From positions 1 to 44,634 of the forward strand of contig DKYZ01000011.1 in NCBI GenBank assembly GCA_002493515.1: DNA of 44,634 bases, given 5' to 3'. A model generated the notes under the pieces. That model had not been told where the DNA came from and did no database searches. It saw only the letters and a program-made list of their open reading frames with translations. Below, piece by piece: positions 7,162 through 15,213 of this stretch; the first letter of the stretch is position 1, and each line of letters starts with the position of its first letter. Origin of the DNA: Porphyromonadaceae bacterium UBA7087 (GTDB taxonomy: Bacteria > Bacteroidota > Bacteroidia > Bacteroidales > Muribaculaceae). The position numbers were made by a program, and so were the translations under genes.

Positions 7162-8034
7162 ATGACGACGACTACAGTCAAGACTATAAATATAAGAGGA
7201 GCGCTCAGGGATTTCAGACGTCCCTGGGTGATGGGCATTGTCAATGTCACGCCCGACAGTTTCTATGCCGGGAGCCGTACGCAATGTGTGGACGACATAC
7301 GCGCCCGTGTTGGGCGGCATGTGGCTGACGGAGCCGACTGCATCGATATCGGCGGCTATTCGAGCCGCCCGGGAGCCGACGACATATCCGAAGATGAGGA
7401 GTGGCGGCGTGTGGCGACTGCCCTGGAGGTGGTCAGGGGCGACTGGCCTGACGTCGTGGTGAGCGTCGACACGTTCCGTGCCGATGTGGCCCGCAAGGCT
7501 GTAGAACAATATGGAGTCGACATAATCAACGACATAAGCGGCGGCGACCTGTGTCCGAAGATGTGGGAGACGATAGCCGACCTCAGGGTGGCCTACGTGC
7601 TGATGCACATGAAGGGGACGCCCGCCACCATGCAGGGGCTGGCCTCGTATGACGATGTGGCGGCCGACGTCCTTTCAGACCTCGCCTCGAAGGTGGCGCG
7701 TCTGCGTGCCATGGGAGTTGACGACATCATAATAGACCCGGGTTTCGGTTTCGCCAAGACCATCGACCAGAACTACCGGCTTCTCTCCGAGCTGGAATGC
7801 TTCCAGGTGCTCGGGTTGCCCGTGCTTGCCGGCCTGTCCCACAAGTCGATGATCTGGAAGACTCTCGACACGACTCCCGACAAGGCCGCGGAGGGGACTG
7901 TGGCATTGGACACGGTGGCCCTTATGAAGGGCGCTGACATTGTGAGGGTGCATGAGGTGGCTCCTGCTGTGGAGACTGTCACTCTTCTTATGAAGATGCG
8001 CGAGGCCTCGCTTTGTAACGGCGCAAATGGATAA
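7162..8034 (+). CDS. folP: Dihydropteroate synthase
   Basis: A 290-residue cytoplasmic TIM-barrel enzyme joining 6-hydroxymethyl-dihydropterin diphosphate to p-aminobenzoate in folate synthesis. Motifs are complete: VMGIVNVTPDSFY, IDIGGYSSRPGA, VSVDTFRADVA, IINDISGG, MHMKGTPATMQ, IIDPGFGFAKT, GLSHKSM and the C-terminal ADIVRVHE. I chose the ATG at 7162, preceded by GGAAGA; an in-frame ATG at 7150 would add four residues. The reading frame stays open much further upstream, but that region lacks family similarity. The gene ends 3 bases before cdaA, a pairing that suggests one operon. A TAAATTCG at 7052-7059 is a weak candidate -7 box. Confidence 0.95.
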   Translation: MTTTTVKTINIRGALRDFRRPWVMGIVNVTPDSFYAGSRTQCVDDIRARVGRHVADGADCIDIGGYSSRPGADDISEDEEWRRVATALEVVRGDWPDVVVSVDTFRADVARKAVEQYGVDIINDISGGDLCPKMWETIADLRVAYVLMHMKGTPATMQGLASYDDVAADVLSDLASKVARLRAMGVDDIIIDPGFGFAKTIDQNYRLLSELECFQVLGLPVLAGLSHKSMIWKTLDTTPDKAAEGTVALDTVALMKGADIVRVHEVAPAVETVTLLMKMREASLCNGANG

Positions 8035-8037
8035 GAC

Positions 8038-8805
8038 ATGGTAGATTTCGGCATTAAAGACATAATCGACATCCTGATAGTGGCTCTCCTGCTCTTCTAT
8101 CTCTACAGGATGATGAAGAACAGCGGGACTCTGTCGCTCTTCTACGGTGTGCTCGCCTTCATAGTGATATGGGTGGTGGCGTCGGAGATTTTCGACATGC
8201 GCCTGACGGGAACGATTCTCGACAAGTTCATGAGCATCGGCCTCATAGTGCTTGTCATCCTTTTCCAGGACCAGATAAAGCGGTTTCTCATCGATATCGG
8301 CTCGCAGGGGAGGTTTCGCAATTTCAAGCGCCTGTTCCGCCATGACAAGGATGACGAGGCGGAGCACGCGCGTGTAATGGCAGTGGTCTACGCCTGCATG
8401 AGCATGTCTAAGTCCAAGACCGGGGCCCTGATTGTCTTCCAGCGCAAGATGCCGTTGGCCGACTATGAGAAGACAGGCGACGAGATTGATGCCGACGTCA
8501 ACGTGCGTCTCATCGAGAATATATTCTTCAAGAACTCCCCGCTCCACGACGGAGCAATGATCATAGCCGGGAAGCGGATAGCGGCGGTAGGGTGTATCCT
8601 TCCCGTCAGCCACGACATGAACATCCCCAAGAACCTCGGTCTGCGCCATCGCGCCGCCTTGGGAATGAGCCAGCAGACCGATGCCGTCTGCGTCATAGTC
8701 AGCGAGGAGACCGGCAACATCTCCGTGGCCAAAGACGGAGCCATCACCGTCAAGGTCTCCGCCATCGACCTGGAGCACATCCTCTCCTCCTCCCTCTCCC
8801 ACTGA
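8038..8805 (+). CDS. cdaA: Diadenylate cyclase, CdaA type
   Basis: A 255-residue membrane enzyme that condenses two ATP into the second messenger c-di-AMP. Three N-terminal hydrophobic segments lie within residues 8-80 (IIDILIVALLLFYLYRMM; SLFYGVLAFIVIWVV; MSIGLIVLVILFQDQI). They are followed by the DAC domain with the catalytic LHDGAMII motif and the RHRAALG motif that bind metal-ATP. It starts 3 bases after folP, so the two are probably co-transcribed. No CdaR or GlmM partner is in the window. It converges on rsgA; both stop codons sit within one hairpin (8803-8820). Confidence 0.95.
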   Translation: MVDFGIKDIIDILIVALLLFYLYRMMKNSGTLSLFYGVLAFIVIWVVASEIFDMRLTGTILDKFMSIGLIVLVILFQDQIKRFLIDIGSQGRFRNFKRLFRHDKDDEAEHARVMAVVYACMSMSKSKTGALIVFQRKMPLADYEKTGDEIDADVNVRLIENIFFKNSPLHDGAMIIAGKRIAAVGCILPVSHDMNIPKNLGLRHRAALGMSQQTDAVCVIVSEETGNISVAKDGAITVKVSAIDLEHILSSSLSH

Positions 8806-8820
8806 CGCTCAAGGGCGTCA
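8803..8820. terminator. Hairpin spanning both stop codons of cdaA and rsgA
   Basis: TGACGC-TCAAGG-GCGTCA: the left arm contains the TGA of cdaA (8803-8805) and the right arm contains, in reverse, the TGA of rsgA (8818-8820). With a 12-bp gap between the convergent genes it is the only candidate shared terminator. There is no T tract. Confidence 0.5.
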
Positions 8821-9816
8821 GAAGGGTTTGCGGTATTTGTCGGAGCCGCGGAGGGCTTCGGTGGCTTCGTCGAGGATAGAGAGGTAGGAGGTGTAGCGGC
8901 TCTGGGCGATCCTGTGGTCTTCCACGGCCGGAAGCACGGCGCAGCCCGGTTCGCCGGTGTGCTTGCAGTCGCTGTAGCGGCAGTCGTGGCCTATGTTGAA
9001 GATCTCCGGAAAGAAGTGAGACACCTCGCCGGGCTGGAAGTCAATTGTGCCGAAACCCTTCACACCCGGTATGTCGATCAGCTCTCCGCCTCCTGGGAGG
9101 TCGATCATCTCCGAGAAGGTGGTGGTGTGCATACCCGTATGGTGAAGGTCGGATATTGCCCCTGTGCGCAATTCCGCGCCAGGCACCAGAGCGTTTATCA
9201 ATGAAGACTTGCCGACACCGCTGTTGCCCGCCATCAGCGATACTTTTCCCGAAAGCGTTTCCCTCAGGGCATCGATGCCCTTTCCCGTCCTGGCCGAGAC
9301 ATGCATGGACGGATAACCCAGCGATGAGTATAGATACTCCATCGCCGAGGCAAGCTCCCGGTCTTCGTCGTCCCATATGTCGCATTTGTTGAGCACGAGC
9401 ATCGCCTTGACATTGTAGGCCTCCGCCGTGGCCAGGAAGCGGTCGATGAAAGTGGTGGTCACCGCCGGTTCGCGCAGAGTTGCCACGAGCACAGCCAGGT
9501 CGATGTTGGCCGCCAGGATATGCGATTCCTTGGAGAGATTGGATGCCCTCCTTATTATATAGTTGGTTCGCGGAGCCACCTCCACTATGTAGTCGGCATC
9601 GTCGGCGGCCTCAGCCACCGCCACGCGGTCGCCTACAGCCACGGGGTTGGTGGTCCGAATCCCCTTGATGCGGAAATTCCCCTTGACGCGGCAGTTGACC
9701 GTCTCGCCTGAATCGAGCCTGACGTCATACTGGCTTCCTGTGTTTCTGACCACGCGCCCCATGCCGAGGCTCTTTGCCGCAGCCGTCTGAGATGCTGTTT
9801 TTTTCTTTTTTGTCAT
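8818..9816 (-). CDS. rsgA: Ribosome small-subunit-dependent GTPase RsgA
   Basis: A 332-residue circularly permuted GTPase (YjeQ) that checks late 30S maturation. The N-terminal OB domain (VRNTGSQYDVRLDSGETVNCRV) comes first. The G motifs appear in the permuted order typical of the family: LNKCD (G4), VSARTGKGID (G5), GNSGVGKSSLI (G1), HTTTF (G2) and DIPGVKGFG (G3). The C-terminal zinc motif CRYSDCKHTGEPGC is intact. It is transcribed alone from a promoter at 9840-9872 and meets cdaA tail to tail. Confidence 0.97.
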   Translation of the reverse strand: MTKKKKTASQTAAAKSLGMGRVVRNTGSQYDVRLDSGETVNCRVKGNFRIKGIRTTNPVAVGDRVAVAEAADDADYIVEVAPRTNYIIRRASNLSKESHILAANIDLAVLVATLREPAVTTTFIDRFLATAEAYNVKAMLVLNKCDIWDDEDRELASAMEYLYSSLGYPSMHVSARTGKGIDALRETLSGKVSLMAGNSGVGKSSLINALVPGAELRTGAISDLHHTGMHTTTFSEMIDLPGGGELIDIPGVKGFGTIDFQPGEVSHFFPEIFNIGHDCRYSDCKHTGEPGCAVLPAVEDHRIAQSRYTSYLSILDEATEALRGSDKYRKPF

Positions 9817-9839
9817 ATCAAGCTATAGAAATCCGGGCA

Positions 9840-9872
9840 CAAATGTAAGAAATAGAATTAAATAAATAACAA
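9840..9872 (-). promoter_or_regulatory. Promoter of rsgA
   Basis: On the minus strand TTG (9870-9872) and TACATTTG (9840-9847) are 22 bases apart, just upstream of the rsgA start. It is divergent from the promoter at 9887-9919. Confidence 0.6.
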
Positions 9873-9886
9873 TAACGGGGGAATAA

Positions 9887-9919
9887 TTGTTAAAGTATCA
9901 AATAAAATCATTAATTTTG
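9887..9919 (+). promoter_or_regulatory. Promoter of the DUF2582 gene
   Basis: TTG (9887-9889), 22 bases, TAATTTTG (9912-9919), a match to the Bacteroidota consensus with slightly long spacing. The leader is about 110 bases long and holds no recognised riboswitch. Confidence 0.6.
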
Positions 9920-10038
9920 CAGCTTTAAAACGAATGGGGCTGCCATCGGAGGCTATCCGCAGGCCTGGCGCAGTCCGTTGAGAAGCTGGCAGAAAACAGC
10001 GAGATAGAGAAGTTTAACACCTAAATAGAGATTAGAAA

Positions 10039-10245
10039 ATGAACATTGAATCAATTGGCACCTGGGCCGGCGAGGTCTACAAAGCGCTTGAGAACACCGA
10101 CACCCGCATGCTTGGGCTGAAAGGCATAAAGAAAGCCACCAAGCTGAAGAAAGATGAGATCATGGCCGCTATGGGCTGGCTCGGCAGAGAAGGAAAAATC
10201 GCGATAGCCCAGACAGACGAGGATATCGTGGTCACGCTGGTATGA
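10039..10245 (+). CDS. Winged-helix protein of the DUF2582 family
   Basis: A 68-residue protein with the signature of the DUF2582 winged helix-turn-helix family: a first helix with IGTWAGEVYKAL, a recognition-helix-like KGIKKATKLKKDEIMAAMGWL, and a wing ending in a beta hairpin (GREGKIAIAQTDEDIVVTLV). It covers the whole domain, so it is not truncated. Function in the family is not established; DNA binding is suggested by the fold only. It has its own promoter and a terminator at 10302-10333, so it stands alone. Confidence 0.85.
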   Translation: MNIESIGTWAGEVYKALENTDTRMLGLKGIKKATKLKKDEIMAAMGWLGREGKIAIAQTDEDIVVTLV

Positions 10246-10301
10246 GACGTGCGGCAGGCAGGGGCGCGCGACGCCTGCTGCGGCCGTAAAGATAAGGAAA
10301 T

Positions 10302-10333
10302 AAGAAGGATTGGCCTCACGGTCAATCCTTCTT
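10302..10333. terminator. Bidirectional terminator
   Basis: AAGAAGGATTG (10302-10312) is perfectly inverted at 10323-10333 with a 10-base loop. It lies between the DUF2582 gene and the converging TonB-domain gene. The minus-strand tail (TTATTTCCTTATCTTT) is the more U-rich one. Confidence 0.75.
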
Positions 10334-10448
10334 CGTGCTAAAAATCAAAACTATTCAAATATTTCTTAACTATGAAACACTGTCTGGATTCAATAAAATC
10401 TATTCGCCTCCCTGCCGCGACAATGGCCGCGCCCGGGGCTGCCGCAGG

Positions 10449-10895
10449 CTATTTCCTGAAAGGAATCGCCCATACCACCCTTACGGGCACCGGCTTGCCG
10501 TCGATCTTTCCCGGCGTCCAGTCGGGCATCTTGCTGAAAATCCTCATGGCCTCCTGATTGAGGGAATATTCCACCCCCTTCAGCACCGTGATATGGCTCA
10601 CCGAGCCGTCGGTGTTGACTACAAAGGAGCACGTCACGCGGCCCTCCACCCCTTCGCGGTATGCCTTGGCGGGGTAGCGCCGTGTGTCGTTGATGAAAGC
10701 CACCAGGCGGCTGTCGCCACCCGGAAACTGCGGCTTGTCTTCCACATAATCATATTCATAGACCTCCAGATAGCTTCTTCTCCCGTCGGCGGTGATTCCC
10801 GCCGTCACGCGGCGGGTCTGGGCCTGCGCCCCGAGGGCGGAGGCTGCGGCGGCAAGGCCTACCGTGGCTATCAATATGAGTCGGTTGCGAGTCAT
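10449..10895 (-). CDS. Secreted TonB C-terminal-domain protein
   Basis: A 148-residue protein with a cleavable-looking signal peptide (MTRNRLILIATVGLAAAASALGAQAQ) and directly after it a TonB C-terminal domain: PQFPGGDSRLVAFINDTRRYP, the EGRVTCSFVVNTDGSVSHITVLKG strand region split by turns, and PDWTPGKIDGKPVPVRVVWAIPF. Classical TonB needs an inner-membrane anchor and a Pro-rich periplasmic arm; both are missing. It is therefore probably a free periplasmic TonB-like domain rather than an energy transducer. Such lone domains are common in Bacteroidota, with unknown roles. It has its own promoter at 10922-10952. Confidence 0.8.
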   Translation of the reverse strand: MTRNRLILIATVGLAAAASALGAQAQTRRVTAGITADGRRSYLEVYEYDYVEDKPQFPGGDSRLVAFINDTRRYPAKAYREGVEGRVTCSFVVNTDGSVSHITVLKGVEYSLNQEAMRIFSKMPDWTPGKIDGKPVPVRVVWAIPFRK

Positions 10896-10921
10896 TTCAA
10901 TGTTACGATGATTTTAGATTG

Positions 10922-10952
10922 CAAATATATAGGCAACTTTTCTCCTGTGCAA
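10922..10952 (-). promoter_or_regulatory. Promoter of the TonB-domain gene
   Basis: On the minus strand TTG (10950-10952), 20 bases, TATATTTG (10922-10929). The -7 box lies 27 bases upstream of the ATG. Confidence 0.7.
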
Positions 10953-11000
10953 TAGCCAGGGCCTCGTTTATAGTTTAATTAAGGATGTTTTAACTTTTTT

Positions 11001-11008
11001 TACATTTG
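11001..11008 (+). promoter_or_regulatory. Candidate promoter -7 box of porQ
   Basis: TACATTTG matches TAnnTTTG, 109 bases upstream of porQ. The -33 element is weak (TTTA about 20 bases upstream). Confidence 0.5.
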
Positions 11009-11116
11009 GAGGATTGACAATTATTATCATTGTGCCCGTTGTTGGCATTCTCTCCAATAAGAAACGGCCCGATATAATAGATTGCGCCCGGCGGCGTTAT
11101 TAAGATAATTTGCATC

Positions 11117-12154
11117 ATGAAATTGAAAATTCCCAGACCGACATATCTGCTGCCCATTGTGGCACTCTGCTCGGCGCCTGCGTTTTCTCAGACGGGGCGG
11201 AGCCTTTATGAGTTTCTCGACATACCGACCTCGGCCAGGGTCTACGGCCTCGGGGGCACCAACATATCAGTAATCGACGCCGACGTGACGCTCGCCGACC
11301 AGAACCCCGCGCTCATCGGCCCGGAAATCGAGAGCCAGCTGGCGGTGAACTACATGCACTACATGGGGTCCGGAAATTTCGCCGGGATACGATACGGAAA
11401 GGGCGCCGGCGAGCGTGGTGCCTGGGCTGCCGGGATAAGATACCTCAACTATGGGTCGTTTGACGCCTATGAGCCCGACGGCAGCATGTCAGGCTCCTTC
11501 AAGGCGCAGGACATAGTATTCGAGGGAACATATTCCCACGACTTCACCGACCGTCTGCGCGGAGGCATCAACGTCAAGATGGTCTATTCCAACTATGAGA
11601 GCTATAACGCCTTCGCCATGGCCACCGACCTTGGAATCAACTACTATGACGATGAGAAAGACCTCTCGCTCTCGGCCGTGCTGCGCAACATGGGCGGCCA
11701 GCTCAAGCGCTTCGACGAGCGTTACGACCGTGTGCCCTTCGACATACAGCTCGGATACATGCAGGGGTTGGGAAGCTCTCCGTTCTCCCTGGTCATAACC
11801 GCCACCAATCTCACGAAGTGGGATCTCCCGTATTATTCTCATCCGAAGAACGACAGCGGGGAAGTGAGCGAGCTGAAGTCGTCGTTCTTCTCCAATCTGT
11901 TCCGCCATCTCATCTTCGGCCTGCAGTATCAGCCGAACGACCGCTTCTATATCGACCTGGCCTACAACTACAAGACGAGAACCGACATGTCGACCTACCA
12001 GCGGAATTTCCTGTCGGGATTCTCCGCCGGACTGGGGCTGAAAGTAAGGGGTTTCTCTTTCGGAGCGGCATACGCGATGCCCCACAAGGGAGGCTCCTCG
12101 GTGATGCTCAACATCGCATGCAATTTCGGCGATTTCCTTTATTCCGAAGAGTAA
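11117..12154 (+). CDS. porQ: Type IX secretion system protein PorQ
   Basis: A 345-residue outer-membrane beta-barrel protein with a signal peptide (cleavage after PAFSQ near residue 25). The family start is clear: SLYEFLDIPTSARVYGLGGTNIS, followed by DVTLADQNPALIGPE. Repeated amphipathic strands run to the end (MGSGNFAGIRYGKG, FEGTYSHDFTDRLRGGIN, FIDLAYNYKTRT-like hairpins), with the C-terminal strand ending near residue 340. In the type IX system PorQ works with PorU, PorV and PorZ in the cell-surface complex that cleaves and attaches cargo; it is thought to anchor PorZ. No other T9SS gene is in the window, but cargo-like proteins are (33719 and 40436). It is followed by a terminator and converges on the GLUG genes. 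Confidence 0.9.
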   Translation: MKLKIPRPTYLLPIVALCSAPAFSQTGRSLYEFLDIPTSARVYGLGGTNISVIDADVTLADQNPALIGPEIESQLAVNYMHYMGSGNFAGIRYGKGAGERGAWAAGIRYLNYGSFDAYEPDGSMSGSFKAQDIVFEGTYSHDFTDRLRGGINVKMVYSNYESYNAFAMATDLGINYYDDEKDLSLSAVLRNMGGQLKRFDERYDRVPFDIQLGYMQGLGSSPFSLVITATNLTKWDLPYYSHPKNDSGEVSELKSSFFSNLFRHLIFGLQYQPNDRFYIDLAYNYKTRTDMSTYQRNFLSGFSAGLGLKVRGFSFGAAYAMPHKGGSSVMLNIACNFGDFLYSEE

Positions 12155-12159
12155 AGGAA

Positions 12160-12190
12160 ATGGTCAGACTAAAATGTTTAATCTGACCAT
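12160..12190. terminator. Bidirectional terminator after porQ
   Basis: ATGGTCAGA (12160-12168) pairs with TCTGACCAT (12182-12190), with further TAAA/TTTA pairing inside. It separates the convergent porQ and GLUG lipoprotein genes. Confidence 0.75.
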
Positions 12191-12217
12191 CTGCTTAGTT
12201 CCTTTCCCGTAAACTTT

Positions 12218-15154
12218 TCAGAAACTGGTGATGTCCTGCCAGGGACAATGGCGGAGCTCCGCGCGTCCGTCAGCTATGATCCATATGTTGTCGAAGTCGA
12301 ATGTATGGTATTTCGACTTGTCGGAGAGGTCAGACTGGCTGATTTTTCCGGTGGAATACCAGTCCTTGCCCGTTCCGTCAAGATAATACAGATAGTCGTG
12401 ATACACTATGGCCGAGCTCTGGCGTGTGCCGATGCATGCGTTTCCATGGCTCACCTTGCCGTAGTTCATGCAGCGCAGTATGTATGAATAATGCGACACC
12501 TTGCCCACAAGCCCTCCGTTGTCCGATTTCTGGTCGGAGGTCAGCGGCCCGTCGTTATAGCTGTCTCTGACGCAGTAGTCGTCGTGATGGCTGCTCGTCC
12601 CCTCCTCCTGGTAGCCAAGCAGACCGCCGATGTTGGTGTTGGAGTCGGAGCATTTCACCTCCCCGGAGTTCATGCAGAAGGCGAGATAGAGGTTCTCTCC
12701 CTGGGTCACACCTCCCGGGTCGTGTCCGAGATGCCCGGCCACTCCGCCGATACCAGCCGCCGCGCCGCTGCCGCTTATCACGCCGTGGTTGGCGCAGCTG
12801 ACCACGTTGATGCGCTGTGAGTAGGTGCATCCTATGATACCGCCGAGCCCCTGTCCGCCGTGGGCCTGGGAGGCGATGCTTCCGTAATTGGCGCAATTCT
12901 CGATGATGAACTTATGTGAGCCGCCGTCGGCTGCTCCTACGATACCTCCGGTGCTTCCAGTGCCTGTCACTTGACCTGTGTTAACCGACCAGGAGAGCTT
13001 GATCTCGCATTCATTGTATGTCACACGTCCTGCGATGCCTCCCGTGTAGTCCTTCCCCTTTGTGGAGGCACTGTTGAGGCAGTTGTTTACGCATCCTGGG
13101 GTGTATCCGGAATTATACTGGGTGGCCACAGAGCCGGCTATGCCTCCGCAATAGTCGCCGGAACCCTCGACAGTGGCCTTGGTGGTAGTCACGCAGCCGA
13201 TGATTCCGTAAGGGCTGTATGCGAGGGCGTATTCGCCGACGATTCCTCCGACATGGTTCCTTCCCGTCACGGAGCCGGAGATGCACAGGTTCTCGAGATT
13301 GCCTCTCTCGGAGCATCCGGCTATTCCTCCCACATAATCGTTGCCCTGCACCACTCCCTTGTAATGTGGAGTCTCTTTGTCAGGGTCGTAAGGGGTGGCT
13401 TTGCCGCTTGAGTCGAGGAGCGATCTGCCGGAGGGGTATGCGTAGATGTCATATGACTTCGCTTTTCCTATGAATCCCCCGACATAGTCGCCTCCCGACA
13501 CCCTCATGGTGGCTGAGGCCATATCAAAATCCTCGACATCTATTTTCGGAAGAGGAAAACTCTCAGATTTCGCGTCGATATATCCGAAGACTCCCCCAGT
13601 GAAGCTCCCGTCGCCCTTGACATTCATCGCCAGCGTCACTTTAGATTTGAGTTCAGGAGCCGTTCCCTCGTAATAGCCGCAGAAGCCTCCGGTATAATCA
13701 GTGCCGTTGATCTCTCCGGCATTGAAATCGGTCATTACGGCGCAGCCATCCCCCTCCACCACAAGCCGGCCGTTGCCGGTGTTGGAGAGATAACCGAAGA
13801 TGCCCCCGGTGCTGCTTTTACCGCCGACAATACTGCTCATCCGGCAGCCGGAGAGAGTCAGTGTCTCCCTCGATGTCGTCTGCCCGGCGATGCCGCCGGT
13901 ATTCTGGGGTGAATATATCGGGGCGAGAATTGTGACATCCTCGATACGGGAACTCCCGTTGACGTCCAGGCTGCCGAAAACGCCACCGGCAATACCGGTC
14001 TGCGCGTTGATTATCTTCACGTCCTGGTCGGGTGACTGCACGCTGTGGTCGAGCGTGACTCCGGATATCTGGACACTTCCTTCCGCATGTCCGGCCACAC
14101 CTCCGCAGAAATTGTCGGCGTTAAGGCTGAAACGGTGTTTCTGGGTAGTGACGTTCTTTACGGTCAGGAGTGCGCTGGATGTATTTCCGACCACTCCACC
14201 CACCATCGAGGTGCCGGAAAGGGTCATCTCGAGGTCGAAACCGTCCACTGTCAGTGTGTCGGTGGCATACCCCACCAGGCCTCCGATGTATTTTCCACCC
14301 TGACTGATTGTGCCGCTGGCCTTGACGTTGAGTATGGTGACGTTGCCGGATGAGCTTCCGGCGAGGGCTCCGCAATACATTGCCTTGATGATGCTTACCC
14401 CCTCGACAGTGACGTTCTTCACCACGGCTCCGGGCAGAAGTTTCGAGAATACACCCACGTTGCTGTCCTTGTCCGGGTCGGATGCCCCGATATATGACAG
14501 TCCGGTGAGCTTATACCCTCCGCCGTCGTAGTTTCCAGCGAAAGGGGTGCTGAAATATCCCCGTCCCCCCGTCATGCTGCTTTGCGGAGGCAGCTCCACA
14601 TCGGCGTCCTGGCGGTAGAAGAGCCCTTTGCCGTGAACGCCCGACTCATCGTCGAGAGCCACAATCAGATTCATGAAATCAGACTGCGAGCGTATCATGA
14701 ACGGGTCGGAGGCTGTGCCTGTGCCCGACATTGGTTTGTAGTGGTTCACTTTTACCGAAGCTTTCTCCACCAGATGGCTTCTCAGGGAGACGAGCAGAGG
14801 ATGGGCTGCCCTTATTCCGGAGGTGGAGAAGAGGTACAGGGTATAGTTTCCGTCGGAAATGGTCTTTTTCGCGGGTTCCAGCGTCATGCGGCATTCCGCC
14901 TGTTCCCCCCGCACTGTGACTTCGGCGGGGAGCGTGATGACGGAATCGGTGTCCTCGGGCACAAGAGCCAGCTCGAAGAGAGTCTGCCGGTCAGCCGCTT
15001 CCAGTCCCCATTCCTCGGCGTTGAAGTGGAAGCTGCTTATCGTATTGCCGTCCACCTCCGTGATGGAAGGGTCGGTCTGGAATGAATTTTCGTTGCCGCA
15101 GGCTGCGAGAAGGAGCAGAGCGGTGACTATGGCTTGTATACGGGTGAATTTCAT
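12218..15154 (-). CDS. Large GLUG-repeat surface lipoprotein
   Basis: A 978-residue lipoprotein. The signal ends in the lipobox LLAAC (Cys19), followed by GNEN. Residues to about 140 form a beta-rich N-terminal domain. The phrase GTGTASDPFMIRSQSDFMNL (near residue 145-165) is the usual entry to GLUG repeat regions. From about residue 200 to 930 the protein is a run of GLUG-type repeats of 25-45 residues with the core G-G-(I/V/L)-(V/A)-G, such as YIGGLVGYA, FCGGVAGHA, YVGGFIGKA and HVGGIVGEY, separated by Asn/Cys-rich strands (ENCANYGSI, VVSCANHGVISG). This predicts a long beta-helix. GLUG proteins are found among adhesins and IgA-protease-like surface proteins; no enzymatic motif is seen here. 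It is the second gene after the 989-residue relative, 59 bp apart. Confidence 0.8.
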   Translation of the reverse strand: MKFTRIQAIVTALLLLAACGNENSFQTDPSITEVDGNTISSFHFNAEEWGLEAADRQTLFELALVPEDTDSVITLPAEVTVRGEQAECRMTLEPAKKTISDGNYTLYLFSTSGIRAAHPLLVSLRSHLVEKASVKVNHYKPMSGTGTASDPFMIRSQSDFMNLIVALDDESGVHGKGLFYRQDADVELPPQSSMTGGRGYFSTPFAGNYDGGGYKLTGLSYIGASDPDKDSNVGVFSKLLPGAVVKNVTVEGVSIIKAMYCGALAGSSSGNVTILNVKASGTISQGGKYIGGLVGYATDTLTVDGFDLEMTLSGTSMVGGVVGNTSSALLTVKNVTTQKHRFSLNADNFCGGVAGHAEGSVQISGVTLDHSVQSPDQDVKIINAQTGIAGGVFGSLDVNGSSRIEDVTILAPIYSPQNTGGIAGQTTSRETLTLSGCRMSSIVGGKSSTGGIFGYLSNTGNGRLVVEGDGCAVMTDFNAGEINGTDYTGGFCGYYEGTAPELKSKVTLAMNVKGDGSFTGGVFGYIDAKSESFPLPKIDVEDFDMASATMRVSGGDYVGGFIGKAKSYDIYAYPSGRSLLDSSGKATPYDPDKETPHYKGVVQGNDYVGGIAGCSERGNLENLCISGSVTGRNHVGGIVGEYALAYSPYGIIGCVTTTKATVEGSGDYCGGIAGSVATQYNSGYTPGCVNNCLNSASTKGKDYTGGIAGRVTYNECEIKLSWSVNTGQVTGTGSTGGIVGAADGGSHKFIIENCANYGSIASQAHGGQGLGGIIGCTYSQRINVVSCANHGVISGSGAAAGIGGVAGHLGHDPGGVTQGENLYLAFCMNSGEVKCSDSNTNIGGLLGYQEEGTSSHHDDYCVRDSYNDGPLTSDQKSDNGGLVGKVSHYSYILRCMNYGKVSHGNACIGTRQSSAIVYHDYLYYLDGTGKDWYSTGKISQSDLSDKSKYHTFDFDNIWIIADGRAELRHCPWQDITSF

Positions 15155-15213
15155 AAGTGATGTCCTGTAGGTTGGTTGTTACGGTTGGTATTCATATTGA
15201 AAGCGGGGCTGTC

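Noticed and set aside
12248..14531. Several + strand open frames opposite the GLUG genes
   Set aside because: They mirror the strong codon bias of the real minus-strand repeats and show no domains.
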